Positions 24,078-32,794 of a stretch of 64,000 bases of DNA are shown here, piece by piece (the stretch's first letter is position 1; each line of letters begins with the position of its first letter). The position numbers and the translations under genes were made by a program. The stretch is from assembly GCA_902801255.1 (NCBI GenBank), contig CADCHO010000008.1:1-64000 (forward strand). The letters run 5' to 3'. The notes under the pieces were generated by a model. The model was not told the origin of the DNA. It did not search any database and saw only the letters and a list, made by a program, of their open reading frames with translations. This DNA is from an uncultured Eubacteriales bacterium (lineage in GTDB: Bacteria > Bacillota > Clostridia > Peptostreptococcales > Anaerovoracaceae).

Positions 24078-24914
24078 ATGACGATTCCTGAAATAAAGCT
24101 TATGAATGGCCTCAAACTGTCTGGCATAGGATTCGGCACATATAAGGCGGGAGAAAAGAGCTTTGAGGCCGTGTGCGCGGCGCTTGATGCCGGCTACAGG
24201 CTCATAGACACCGCTTCTGTATACGGCAATGAAAGAGAAGTGGGAGAAGCCGCAGCTTCATGCAATGTTCCCCGCGAAGAGCTGATCATCACTACAAAGG
24301 CGTGGAGGACCCAGCTCGGATATGATAATGTGCTCCGGGCGTATGAGCAGTCTCTGAAGAAGCTGAAAATGGACTACGCTGACATCTACCTGCTTCACTG
24401 GCCTGCGAGAGATTATAAGGTCGACAGAGACAGCTGGCGGGCGATGGAACGCCTGTACGACGAAGGCCTTGTAAAGGCAATCGGTGTCAGCAACTACCTT
24501 ACGCACCATCTCGAAAACCTGCTCGCGGTATGCAATGTAGCGCCTATGCTGGACCAGATAGAGTTCCACCCGGGATACACTCAATGGGACACAGTGTCAT
24601 TTGCGCAATCTCATGAGATATGCGTTGAGGCATGGAGCCCGTTTGCCAGGGGCAGGCTCAATGAAGATGCGCTGCTTGTATCGCTGGCAGAAAAGTACAA
24701 AGTTTCAGTACAGACGATCTGTCTCAGCTTTGCGTGTCAGTGCGGGGTGATACCTCTGCCGAAATCCACTGACCCGGGCAGGATAAAGCAGAATCTTGCG
24801 TTGGTCACGCTGGTTGAGGATGACATCAAGAAGATACTGGCAATGCCTCAGACCGGCTGGTCAGGGCATGATCCGGATGTTGCACCCGAAAAAGACGTGC
24901 AGGTACCGGACTGA
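24078..24914 (+). CDS. Aldo/keto reductase (278 aa)
   Basis: The family signatures are clear: L-I-D-T-A-S-V-Y-G-N-E (catalytic Asp and Tyr), T-K-A-W (Lys), D-I-Y-L-L-H-W-P (His), G-V-S-N-Y, and the C-terminal NADPH-binding L-P-K-S-T-D-P-x-R-I-K-Q-N. It should be a soluble NADPH-dependent carbonyl reductase of the AKR5 type; the substrate is unknown. GAGGAG lies 11 bases before the ATG. Two more aldo/keto reductases occur in the window, one lipid-anchored and one with iron-sulfur clusters. Confidence 0.85.
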   Translation: MTIPEIKLMNGLKLSGIGFGTYKAGEKSFEAVCAALDAGYRLIDTASVYGNEREVGEAAASCNVPREELIITTKAWRTQLGYDNVLRAYEQSLKKLKMDYADIYLLHWPARDYKVDRDSWRAMERLYDEGLVKAIGVSNYLTHHLENLLAVCNVAPMLDQIEFHPGYTQWDTVSFAQSHEICVEAWSPFARGRLNEDALLVSLAEKYKVSVQTICLSFACQCGVIPLPKSTDPGRIKQNLALVTLVEDDIKKILAMPQTGWSGHDPDVAPEKDVQVPD

Positions 24915-24956
24915 TCGGACCGGAAAGAGGCAAGACATATAAGATAGGTGAAGCAG

Positions 24957-25517
24957 ATGATAGATGCAAAACAAGCTAAACAGAGGCTTATAGAAGGCAA
25001 TCAGAAATACATGGGCGCTCTTACACCGCATGGGGACATCTCGACAGAGATCCGCAAGGATACGGCTCAGAACGGGCAGCATCCTTATGCGATAGTCATT
25101 ACATGCTCGGATTCGCGCGTCATACCGGAGAGCATATTCTCCGCAGGCATAGGCGAGCTGTTCGTGGTAAGAGTAGCCGGCAATGTCATAGATGATCACC
25201 AGCTCGGAAGCATCGAGTACGCGGCAGACCATCTTGGCACCAAGCTCATACTGGTGCTCGGCCATACCAGGTGCGGAGCGGTCGACTCAGCAATAAAAGG
25301 CCATGCCGGCGGGTTCATCGACTCGATCATAAAGGATATTGAGCTTGCAATAGGCGACGAGAAGGATCCATACAAGGCGAGCTGCCTCAACGTGAAGCAC
25401 GGGGTGGAAGTCATAAGGCATGAGCTGGAGATCCATCCGGTGCACGATCCTGAGGGCCTGGTGGTCGCCGGAGCTATCTATAACATAGAAGACGGAAGCG
25501 TGGAATTCCTCGACTGA
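24957..25517 (+). CDS. Beta-carbonic anhydrase (186 aa)
   Basis: ITCSDSRV supplies the zinc Cys and the Asp/Arg dyad, and L-G-H-T-R-C-G-A-V gives the zinc His and Cys, the pattern of beta-class carbonic anhydrases. The enzyme interconverts CO2 and bicarbonate in the cytoplasm. The ATG at 24957 has AGGTGA about 5 bases upstream; an in-frame GTG at 24948 is an alternative. The next gene follows 4 bases after the stop, suggesting an operon with the metallo-beta-lactamase-fold protein. Confidence 0.88.
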   Translation: MIDAKQAKQRLIEGNQKYMGALTPHGDISTEIRKDTAQNGQHPYAIVITCSDSRVIPESIFSAGIGELFVVRVAGNVIDDHQLGSIEYAADHLGTKLILVLGHTRCGAVDSAIKGHAGGFIDSIIKDIELAIGDEKDPYKASCLNVKHGVEVIRHELEIHPVHDPEGLVVAGAIYNIEDGSVEFLD

Positions 25518-25521
25518 TTTT

Positions 25522-26337
25522 ATGAAAGTTACTGTTCTTGTAGATAACAATGACGGGGCAGGCCTCAAGGGTGAATGGGGTCTCTCGTTCTATATAGAAT
25601 ACGCGGATAAGACCGTGCTGCTCGATGCGGGTCTCTCACCGCTGTTTGCAGTAAACGCGGAGAAGCTGGGGATCGATCTCAACAAGGTCGATCTTGCCGT
25701 TCTTTCGCATGCTCATGACGACCACGCGAACGGGCTGGACAGGTTCTTTGAGCTGAACGATCACGCGAAACTGTATGTAGCACAGGGCTGCGAAGAGAAC
25801 TGCTACGACAGACACGGCATACGCTTCAAATACGCAGGTGTTCCGCGCGGCATAATGACCCGTCATGCAGACCGGATCGTAAAGGCCGGTCCCGACATGA
25901 TGATATCGGATGGAATAAGACTGCTTGGTCACAGTACTCAGGGACTTGAGAAGCTGGGCAGGATGGAGAAGATGTATCTTAAGCAGGGATTCATGCGGTA
26001 CATTCCGGATGACTTCAGGCATGAGCACAGCCTGGTATTTGAGATGGGCGATGGAGTCGTCGTCTTCAACAGCTGCTCACATGCCAGCGCGGATAATATA
26101 ATAAACGAAGTGATAAAGGCATATCCCGGCAAAAGGATCAACGCCATGATCGGGGGCTTCCATCTGTTCAACAAGAGCGATGATTATGTAAGGGCGTTTG
26201 CCCGCAGAGTGGGAGATACAGGCGTCGAGGCTGTGTACACAGGTCACTGCACGGGACAGAAGGCCTGGGACATTATGCACGACGAGCTGGGAGATAAGGT
26301 GCATGCACTGCAGACCGGTCTGGTATTCGAGCTTTGA
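25522..26337 (+). CDS. Metallo-beta-lactamase-fold hydrolase (271 aa)
   Basis: L-D-A-G-L-S-P-L-F and SHAHDDHANG (about residues 54-63) carry the metal ligands of the fold. Later H-E-H-S-L-V-F, N-S-C-S-H and the final Y-T-G-H-C-T-G complete the site. The spacing and length match the group annotated as dihydropterin-aminobenzene-phosphate synthase-like proteins (COG1237), whose role in non-methanogens is uncertain. It is packed closely against the carbonic anhydrase gene. Confidence 0.8.
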   Translation: MKVTVLVDNNDGAGLKGEWGLSFYIEYADKTVLLDAGLSPLFAVNAEKLGIDLNKVDLAVLSHAHDDHANGLDRFFELNDHAKLYVAQGCEENCYDRHGIRFKYAGVPRGIMTRHADRIVKAGPDMMISDGIRLLGHSTQGLEKLGRMEKMYLKQGFMRYIPDDFRHEHSLVFEMGDGVVVFNSCSHASADNIINEVIKAYPGKRINAMIGGFHLFNKSDDYVRAFARRVGDTGVEAVYTGHCTGQKAWDIMHDELGDKVHALQTGLVFEL

Positions 26338-26384
26338 CACTGGCTGCGAAGCTTTTGACATAAACAACTGGAGAAAAAGTATAG

Positions 26385-27275
26385 ATGAAATATACAGGAA
26401 CCACATTCAGGCCTCCGTTCGAGGCAAATTCACTGCTCCTGCAGGTAACGACAGGCTGCTCACATAACAGGTGCTCATTCTGCACCATGTACAGGGACGT
26501 TCCGTTCAGCGTTGAGTCCATGGAGCAGATAGAGAAGGATCTGGCCGAAGCGAGAGCCTTTGCGTCAGGCGCAAGGAGAGTGTTCCTCGAGAGCGGCGAT
26601 CCGTTTGCGCTCAGCGCAGCTAAGCTGGAGGAGATAGCTCTGAAGATACACGAATATCTGCCGGACGTGCAGACTATTGCCATGTATGCGTCGATCAACA
26701 ACATACGCGGCAAGACAGACGAGGAGCTCATACGTTTGAGAGAGCTCGGTATCAACGAGCTGAATACTGGTATCGAGAGCGGACTCGACGAGGCTCTCGA
26801 GCTCATGAACAAAGGGTATGACAGCAAGGAAGCTTTGTATGAGCTGGGCAGACTGAGAGCTGCCGGCATGGACTACGGAGCCAATGTCATATTCGGAGGT
26901 GCGGGACCGGGCAGGCTGAGAGACAACGCAGCGGCTACTGCGGAGATCCTCAACAGGACCACGCCGTATCTCATCTTCACAGGCACTATACATGCGGACC
27001 CGGGATGTCCGCTTTACGATGACATACAGGCGGGCAGGTTCATCGAGCCGACCATCGGTGAGCATATCGACGAGGAGGAACTCTTCCTTCAGATGCTCGA
27101 ATTGGATAACTGCCTGTACTTTGGGCTGCATCCGTCAAATGTGGTAAGGATGCAGGGTTGGCTTCCGAGAGATAAGGACGCCATGCTGTATGAGGTGAGA
27201 CAGACAAGGACACGCCTTGCAAGGCGCCTCGATGAGAGACCGGTAAGGTATGGAGAAGGCGCAATTTTGCTATAA
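26385..27275 (+). CDS. Radical SAM protein (296 aa)
   Basis: The cluster motif is T-G-C-S-H-N-R-C-S-F-C (residues 24-34), a C-x4-C-x2-C version typical of one COG1032-like group. L-E-S-G-D-P-F, L-N-T-G-I-E-S-G and V-I-F-G-G-A-G-P-G mark the S-adenosylmethionine barrel. It uses a 4Fe-4S cluster to cleave SAM to a 5'-deoxyadenosyl radical; the substrate is unknown. The gene precedes an FMN-dependent flavodoxin-fold reductase by 13 bases, a possible electron donor. Confidence 0.82.
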   Translation: MKYTGTTFRPPFEANSLLLQVTTGCSHNRCSFCTMYRDVPFSVESMEQIEKDLAEARAFASGARRVFLESGDPFALSAAKLEEIALKIHEYLPDVQTIAMYASINNIRGKTDEELIRLRELGINELNTGIESGLDEALELMNKGYDSKEALYELGRLRAAGMDYGANVIFGGAGPGRLRDNAAATAEILNRTTPYLIFTGTIHADPGCPLYDDIQAGRFIEPTIGEHIDEEELFLQMLELDNCLYFGLHPSNVVRMQGWLPRDKDAMLYEVRQTRTRLARRLDERPVRYGEGAILL

Positions 27276-27288
27276 AGGAGATAACACT

Positions 27289-27825
27289 ATGAACATACTT
27301 GTGCTTAACGGCAGTCCGAGACCTAAAGGGAACACAGCGCAGATGATAGACGCATTCCGCGAAGGAGCTGTGTCTTCAGGTAACAAAGTAGATGTAATAA
27401 ATGTATGCAGGAAGAAGATCGCCGGCTGCCTCGCATGTGAGTACTGTCACACCAAAGGCAACGGGCAGTGCGTACAGAAGGATGACATGCAGGAGGTATA
27501 TGATCTCCTGAAAGAGGCAGAGATGCTCGTGCTGGCTTCGCCGATCTATTATCACGGACTGTCCGGCCAGCTGAAGTGCACCATAGACCGCTTCTATGCA
27601 GCCGCATACCCTGAAAAGCCTGCGCACTTAAGCAAAGTAGCCATGTTCCTCAGCTCAGGCGATCCGGACATGTATGAAGGAGCCATGTTCTCATATAACG
27701 GTGACTTTCTTGGTTACCTCAAGCTGGAGGATATGGGAGTATTTACACATAGCGGATATGATCCGGGCATGTCGGAGGAAGAACTCCGGAAGCTGAGAGA
27801 GTTCGGAGAATCATTAAGCAAATGA
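27289..27825 (+). CDS. NADPH-dependent FMN reductase / flavodoxin-fold protein (178 aa)
   Basis: M-N-I-L-V-L-N-G-S-P-R-P-K-G-N-T is the FMN-phosphate loop, followed by C-L-A-C-E-Y-C and A-S-P-I-Y-Y-H-G-L-S-G. The family reduces quinones, nitro groups or iron. AAGGAG lies 8 bases before the ATG at 27289, inside the region after the radical SAM gene; an upstream GTG/ATG frame extension overlaps that gene and is less likely. The two cysteines at the second loop are typical of the iron-sulfur flavoprotein-like subgroup, but a full cluster motif is not present. Confidence 0.8.
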   Translation: MNILVLNGSPRPKGNTAQMIDAFREGAVSSGNKVDVINVCRKKIAGCLACEYCHTKGNGQCVQKDDMQEVYDLLKEAEMLVLASPIYYHGLSGQLKCTIDRFYAAAYPEKPAHLSKVAMFLSSGDPDMYEGAMFSYNGDFLGYLKLEDMGVFTHSGYDPGMSEEELRKLREFGESLSK

Positions 27826-27848
27826 AAGTTACAGACAGGTAATCAAAG

Positions 27849-28571
27849 TTGATTTTTAAAGGTTTAGGCACAGTAATAAATGTACTGGCAATCATAGGAG
27901 GCGGACTGGTCGGACTTGCCGGAGGCCGCTTCATCAAGCAGAACTATCAGGACATGGTGCTGAGAGCGACTGCTATCGCCATCATGTTCATTGGCGCTTC
28001 AGGAGCTTTCGCAAAACTTATCGTTATCAACGACGACGGCACGCTCGGCACGACAGGTGCTATCAACATATGCGTCTCGCTGGCGCTGGGAGCTCTGATA
28101 GGAGAGATCATCGATATTGACGGCTTCTTCGAGAGAATAGGCGCGTGGTTGAGGCACAAATCCGGAAGCGACGGAGATAACAGGTTTATCGACGGTTTCG
28201 TAACAGCCTCGCTGACCTGCGGGATCGGTGCGATGGGGATCATGGGGTCGATCCAGGACGGCGTTTACGGCGACTACAGCATACTTGCCGCCAAGGCAAC
28301 GATAGATTTTGTGCTGCTCCTTGTGATGACGTCATCGCTGGGTAAAGGATGCATATTCTCGGCGCTGACGGTTGGAGTACTGCAGGGAACCATGACTGCG
28401 CTTGCCGCTGTTCTGGCAAGATTTATGAATGACACCATGCTTAACGCGATTTCGATGACCGGAGGAATACTGATTTTCTGCATCGGGTTCAACCTGATGT
28501 GGCCTGGTAAGATAAAGGTGGCCAACCTGCTGCCGGCACTGGTCATAACGGTACTTATCGCGCTGATATAA
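27849..28571 (+). CDS. DUF554 family membrane protein (240 aa)
   Basis: The protein has about seven membrane segments and the family start G-L-G-T-V-I-N-V-x-A-I-I-x-G-G, with a G-A-L-I-G-E motif and C-G-I-G-A-M-G-I-M-G-S-I-Q-D-G near residue 118. DUF554 (YdfK-like) proteins are uncharacterised and possibly transporters. It starts with TTG at 27849, as no ATG fits the conserved N-terminus; the ribosome binding site is weak. Confidence 0.78.
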   Translation: MIFKGLGTVINVLAIIGGGLVGLAGGRFIKQNYQDMVLRATAIAIMFIGASGAFAKLIVINDDGTLGTTGAINICVSLALGALIGEIIDIDGFFERIGAWLRHKSGSDGDNRFIDGFVTASLTCGIGAMGIMGSIQDGVYGDYSILAAKATIDFVLLLVMTSSLGKGCIFSALTVGVLQGTMTALAAVLARFMNDTMLNAISMTGGILIFCIGFNLMWPGKIKVANLLPALVITVLIALI

Positions 28572-28593
28572 GAATAATGGATGCGTTAAAAAA

Positions 28594-29601
28594 ATGAGTA
28601 AAAAAAAGTGGCATTTCAATAAAACAGTTCTTCTTATACTGCTGATCCAGATACTGGCGGCAGTACTCGTTTTGAGCGGCTGTGGAAGCAATACCCCTGA
28701 GGAAGATGCCGTGACCATGACGGAGGAAGCAGAAGATACTGCAGAAGATACTTCGGTCAGTACTGAAACAGGAATCTTCGATCTTGAAAAGGGAACAGTA
28801 ATGTTAAACAGCGGGTATATGATGCCGATCATAGGACTTGGTACATGGACTCTTTCGAATGAAGAGGCAGAGGAGTCTGTATATGCTGCTTTGAAATGCG
28901 GCATGAGACTTATAGATACAGCACGGTATTATCAATGCGAAATCGGGGTCGGACGCGGTCTTCGACGTGCCATCGATGAAGGAATAGTAAAGCGTGAAGA
29001 CGTATTTATTACCAGCAAGATAATGCCAGGCGACTATGACAGGGCTGCACAGGGCATAAATGATTCCCTGAACGATCTTGATGTTGATTATGTTGATCTG
29101 ATGCTTATTCATCAGCCGGGATCAAATGATGAGGCCGTGTACAAAGCCATGGAGCAGGCAGTGCATGACGGCAAGGTGAGATCGATCGGGATATCGAATT
29201 ACTACACTAAGGAGCAGGTGGATGAAGTCCTGTCATACGCTGAGATCACACCTGCTGTAATACAAAACGAAAACCATCTGTTCTATCAGAATAAGGCCCT
29301 TCAGGAGTACGTGAAGCAATACGGTATAGTACTCGAATCCTGGTATCCGTTTGGAGGCAGAGGCCATACCGAGGACCACTTCGGCAATGAAGTAATAAAG
29401 GAACTGGCGGAAAAGTATGGAAAGACTCCGGCACAGATAATACTCAGATGGCATATTCAGGACGGATATATAACTATCCCGGGATCAAGCAATCCTGAAC
29501 ATATAAAAGAAAACTTCGACATTTTCGATTTTGAACTGTCGGATGAAGATATGAAAAGAATACAGGATCTCGACCGTCAGGAGAGATATGAAAACTGGTA
29601 A
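28594..29601 (+). CDS. Lipoprotein-type aldo/keto reductase (335 aa)
   Basis: Residues 1-30 form a lipoprotein signal: a basic start, about 17 hydrophobic residues, then L-V-L-S-G-C-G with the lipobox cysteine near residue 30. A disordered acidic linker follows to about residue 60. The rest is a full aldo/keto reductase: L-I-D-T-A-R-Y-Y-Q-C-E, T-S-K-I-M-P, L-M-L-I-H-Q-P, G-I-S-N-Y and I-P-G-S-S-N-P. The usual T-S-K-x-W is T-S-K-I-M. AKRs need cytoplasmic NADPH, so an extracytoplasmic, lipid-anchored enzyme is odd. The gene overlaps dinB by 14 bases. Confidence 0.8.
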   Translation: MSKKKWHFNKTVLLILLIQILAAVLVLSGCGSNTPEEDAVTMTEEAEDTAEDTSVSTETGIFDLEKGTVMLNSGYMMPIIGLGTWTLSNEEAEESVYAALKCGMRLIDTARYYQCEIGVGRGLRRAIDEGIVKREDVFITSKIMPGDYDRAAQGINDSLNDLDVDYVDLMLIHQPGSNDEAVYKAMEQAVHDGKVRSIGISNYYTKEQVDEVLSYAEITPAVIQNENHLFYQNKALQEYVKQYGIVLESWYPFGGRGHTEDHFGNEVIKELAEKYGKTPAQIILRWHIQDGYITIPGSSNPEHIKENFDIFDFELSDEDMKRIQDLDRQERYENW

Positions 29602-30814
29602 AAATCAGATAATCATTCATGTGGATATGGACGCTTTTTACGCATCGGTCGAGGTGCGTGACGATCCGTCGCTGGCGGGAAAGCCGCTCATCATAGGCGC
29701 GCTGCCGACTGAGCGAGGTGTGGTCGCGACCTGCAGCTATGAGGCGAGGAAATACGGGGTCCATTCCGCCATGAATATAAAGGAGGCATACAGACGATGT
29801 CCGCACGGACTCTATATGCATCCGAATTTTGAGAAATACAGGACCGTCTCAGCTCAGCTCCGTAAGATCTGGTACGACTACGCGGTGAAGATGGAGCCGA
29901 TCGCGCTGGATGAGGCCTATCTGGATGTGACCTACAGTGCCGGCGATTTTGAGCGGGCAGGCGAGATGGCGCGTGAAATAAAAGCGCGGACCCGCAGCGA
30001 GCTGGGGCTTACATGCTCGGTCGGAGTCGCTTACTCCAAGACGGCAGCCAAAACAGCGAGCGAGGAGAAGAAGCCGGACGGATACTTTGAGATCAGGACG
30101 CCGGAAGACTTCGTAAATCTCATGATAGACCGCGACGTGAAGTCGCTTTACACCGTAGGAGCAAAGACCGCAGAGAAGCTGAACAGGATCGGCATATATA
30201 CAGTCCGCGACATACGGGAGCGTAAGGATGAGATCATTGAGCGATTCGGCAAGCACGGGCAGCTCATAACGGAGCTCGCGTTCGGTATAGATGACCGCAA
30301 GGTGGTAGAATATAAGCCGGAGGACGCCAAGTCACTCAGCCGCGAAATCACATTCCAGGAGGACACGGATAATTACCGGATGCTCGACGATGTGCTGGTG
30401 CTGCTGGCTCTGTCGGTTGAAGAAAGGGCAAAGCGGCATAATCTGCACGGAAAGGGCGTCACGCTCAAGCTTACATACGCGGACATGCAGAGCATCACAA
30501 GGTCGAAAGCCATCACGACGGAATGTAACGCGGCGACCATATACAGCGAAACATCGAAGCTGCTGGAGCAGGTTGAGAAGCGGCCGATCCGGCTCATAGG
30601 CACGGGCATTTACAATCTGTCCGCTGACGAAGGCCGCCAGATGACACTTGACGATTACCTGAAAGACCCCGAGAAAGGGGATCAGGAGCTCATAGATAAA
30701 AGACTGCAGGAGATGCAGGAAAAATACGGGCTCGACTTTGCCGGACATCTGGAAGATATATATCACGGCAGAGTCCTGTACCGGACGATAGAATACATGC
30801 GGAAGCATTACTGA
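29588..30814 (+). CDS. dinB: DNA polymerase IV, Y-family (408 aa)
   Basis: H-V-D-M-D-A-F-Y-A-S-V-E (Asp13) and A-L-D-E-A-Y-L-D-V (Asp108, Glu109) hold the metal ligands. S-V-G-V-A-Y-S-K-T-A-A-K-T-A-S and the little-finger region follow at the expected length. It performs error-prone bypass of DNA lesions. AGGAGA sits a few bases before the ATG. The start lies inside the end of the lipoprotein AKR gene, so the two are translationally coupled. No LexA-like box was recognised nearby. Confidence 0.92.
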   Translation: MKTGKNQIIIHVDMDAFYASVEVRDDPSLAGKPLIIGALPTERGVVATCSYEARKYGVHSAMNIKEAYRRCPHGLYMHPNFEKYRTVSAQLRKIWYDYAVKMEPIALDEAYLDVTYSAGDFERAGEMAREIKARTRSELGLTCSVGVAYSKTAAKTASEEKKPDGYFEIRTPEDFVNLMIDRDVKSLYTVGAKTAEKLNRIGIYTVRDIRERKDEIIERFGKHGQLITELAFGIDDRKVVEYKPEDAKSLSREITFQEDTDNYRMLDDVLVLLALSVEERAKRHNLHGKGVTLKLTYADMQSITRSKAITTECNAATIYSETSKLLEQVEKRPIRLIGTGIYNLSADEGRQMTLDDYLKDPEKGDQELIDKRLQEMQEKYGLDFAGHLEDIYHGRVLYRTIEYMRKHY

Positions 30815-30828
30815 CTCAGGAGGTAAAA

Positions 30829-31368
30829 ATGGGTATATTTGATCAGTATTTTGAAAAAGCTAAGGATCTGGCAGAGGATGCGAGAGACGGAGCCAAGGAT
30901 GTATATGACGAGGTCATGAGCAGGGCAAAAGAAGTCGCTGAAGAAGGCAGTGATGCCAGAAAGCTCGTGCAGAGCGCCAAGGAGCAGTCAGCTGCCGCCG
31001 CAAAAGGAGCTAAAGAGAAGGTCCAGGGAATGATCCAGGATGCCAAGGCCATCAAGGAGATCAAGCAGGGGATCAGCGAGCTTGAGGCGCTGCCTGAGAT
31101 CGATGGCTCAATTATTTATACGATGGAGATCCAGACGCTTGTCAATAATCTGCGCGCTCTGTATCTGCTTGTCGATGACAAGAGGCTCGATGATGAAACT
31201 GTGGCATCTGAGATCAAAAAAACCATGGTCAAGGTGGTACCGGATGCTGAACAGACAGGAGACGCAGCTCCGCAGAAAACGGAAGAAGAGAAGGCAATTG
31301 ATAGTGCTAAAGTTATAGCTTACAATGCCTGCGTAAGAGCCCTGGAATCACTGAAACAGGATAAGTAA
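30829..31368 (+). CDS. Helical hypothetical protein (179 aa)
   Basis: I recognise no family. Residues 1-75 are alanine-, lysine- and glutamate-rich amphipathic helix (K-A-K-D-L-A-E-D-A-R), similar in composition to YtxH or LEA-like stress proteins. The second half is more globular, and a short proline-containing acidic linker lies near residue 145. There is no signal or membrane segment. AGGAGG precedes the ATG. It starts G-I-F-D like the peptidoglycan-binding-repeat protein at 61.8 kb, but I see no further similarity. Confidence 0.6.
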   Translation: MGIFDQYFEKAKDLAEDARDGAKDVYDEVMSRAKEVAEEGSDARKLVQSAKEQSAAAAKGAKEKVQGMIQDAKAIKEIKQGISELEALPEIDGSIIYTMEIQTLVNNLRALYLLVDDKRLDDETVASEIKKTMVKVVPDAEQTGDAAPQKTEEEKAIDSAKVIAYNACVRALESLKQDK

Positions 31369-31377
31369 GCCGGGATA

Positions 31378-31983
31378 ATGGATCTGAAACAATTCAAATG
31401 GACAAGAGAACCTGCATCGTTCGAGATGGCAGGAGATAAGATATATATAACGACTGCGCCGCACACTGACCTCTGGCAGCGCACGTATTACCATTTCCAC
31501 AATGACAACGCGCCTGTGCTGCAGATGGAGACGGAGGAGAAGTTCCTCAGCTTTTCTGTCAGGACGTCCTTCGAAGAGAGCCATCACCGCTTCGATCAGT
31601 GCGGTATCGTCATGTATCTTGACAGCGATAACTGGCTGAAGGGCTCCATCGAATACGAGAATGAGGAGTACCAGCACCTCGGCAGTGTAGTCACAAACCA
31701 CGGCTGGTCAGACTGGGCGACTACGGAGATACCTGCGGATATAAAGGAGATGTGGTACCGTCTGAGCAGGAGGGAGGATGACTACCGGATCGAGTGCTCA
31801 GAGGACGGCTCCCACTGGAAGCAGATGAGGATCTGCCATATGCATGAGGGCGCAGGCAAAGTGAGATTCGGCATATATGCGTGCTCGCCGGAGGACTCGT
31901 CGTTCACGGCGGTTTTCAGCGATTTTAAGCTGACAGAGTGCGCATGGCAGGCGCATGACGGCCAGCAGCCGGATCAGGAATAA
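31378..31983 (+). CDS. DUF1349 family protein (201 aa)
   Basis: The order is that of the concanavalin-like DUF1349 (YesU/regulation of enolase) family: W-x-R-E-P, H-T-D-L-W-Q-R-T-Y-Y, F-D-Q-C-G-I-V-M-Y-L-D-S-D-N-W-L-K, W-S-D-W-A-T and G-I-Y-A-C-S-P. These beta-sandwich proteins may bind carbohydrate; function is not established. No signal peptide is present. Confidence 0.78.
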   Translation: MDLKQFKWTREPASFEMAGDKIYITTAPHTDLWQRTYYHFHNDNAPVLQMETEEKFLSFSVRTSFEESHHRFDQCGIVMYLDSDNWLKGSIEYENEEYQHLGSVVTNHGWSDWATTEIPADIKEMWYRLSRREDDYRIECSEDGSHWKQMRICHMHEGAGKVRFGIYACSPEDSSFTAVFSDFKLTECAWQAHDGQQPDQE

Positions 31984-32010
31984 AAGGGACTTAGAGAAAA
32001 AGGGGAGACA

Positions 32011-32778
32011 ATGAATCCGATTGTTGTAAACGAAGAGAAGTGCATAGGTTGTGAGCTGTGCGTTAAGGACTGTCCGAGCAGCTATCTGCACATAGAAAAC
32101 GGCAAAGCTCATACAAATACCGGCGGCTGCCTTGAGTGTGGTCATTGCTATGCAATCTGCCCGCAAGGCGCGATCACAATGACAAACTATGACTTTCCGG
32201 AAGAGGCTGCAGTACCGATGACAGAGCTGCCTTCAAATACGCTTCTTGCTGCAATGAAGAGCAGAAGGACAGTCAGGCAGTTCACGGACCAGGCTGTAGA
32301 AGAGGAGAAGATACAGAAAATCCTCGAAGCCGGCAGATACAGCCCGACCGGCGGCAACAGCCAGAATGTCTCATATACCATCCTCGGCAGCAGACAGAAT
32401 GAAGCAGAAGCTATCTGCGTAGAGCTGTTCCGCAAGGGAACGAGCCTGCCGCGTCGATTCAAGGCATTTGCTGACCGCTTCAATATCTCAGATGATTTCT
32501 TCTTCAAGGGAGCTCCGCTGGTCATAGTGGTAAGCAGCGGCAGCGGCGTAAATGCCGGACTTGCGAGCTCGTACATGGAGATCATGGCTGAGAGCCTTGG
32601 TCTGGGAGTCCTTTACAGCGGATTCTTTGTGATGTGCACAAGGTTCAGCAGAAAACTGCGCAAGCTGATCAGCCTTCCAAAGGGTCAAAAGGTTGTGACA
32701 TGCATGGTCATCGGATATCCGGCTGTGAAATACCACAGGATAGTGCCGAGGAAGCCTCTGCGGTCAAAGACTCTGTAA
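32011..32778 (+). CDS. Ferredoxin-nitroreductase fusion protein (255 aa)
   Basis: Residues 1-57 hold two 4Fe-4S motifs, C-I-G-C-E-L-C-V-K-D-C-P and C-L-E-C-G-H-C-Y-A-I-C-P. From about residue 80 the protein is a nitroreductase (R-R-T-V-R-Q-F, Y-S-P-T-G-G-N-S-Q-N, and a helical C-terminus). This arrangement is common in anaerobes and lets reduced ferredoxin feed the FMN site directly. Substrates could be nitro compounds, quinones or flavins. GGGGAG precedes the ATG by about 6 bases. Confidence 0.88.
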   Translation: MNPIVVNEEKCIGCELCVKDCPSSYLHIENGKAHTNTGGCLECGHCYAICPQGAITMTNYDFPEEAAVPMTELPSNTLLAAMKSRRTVRQFTDQAVEEEKIQKILEAGRYSPTGGNSQNVSYTILGSRQNEAEAICVELFRKGTSLPRRFKAFADRFNISDDFFFKGAPLVIVVSSGSGVNAGLASSYMEIMAESLGLGVLYSGFFVMCTRFSRKLRKLISLPKGQKVVTCMVIGYPAVKYHRIVPRKPLRSKTL

Positions 32779-32794
32779 CAGGAGAGAACGATCG

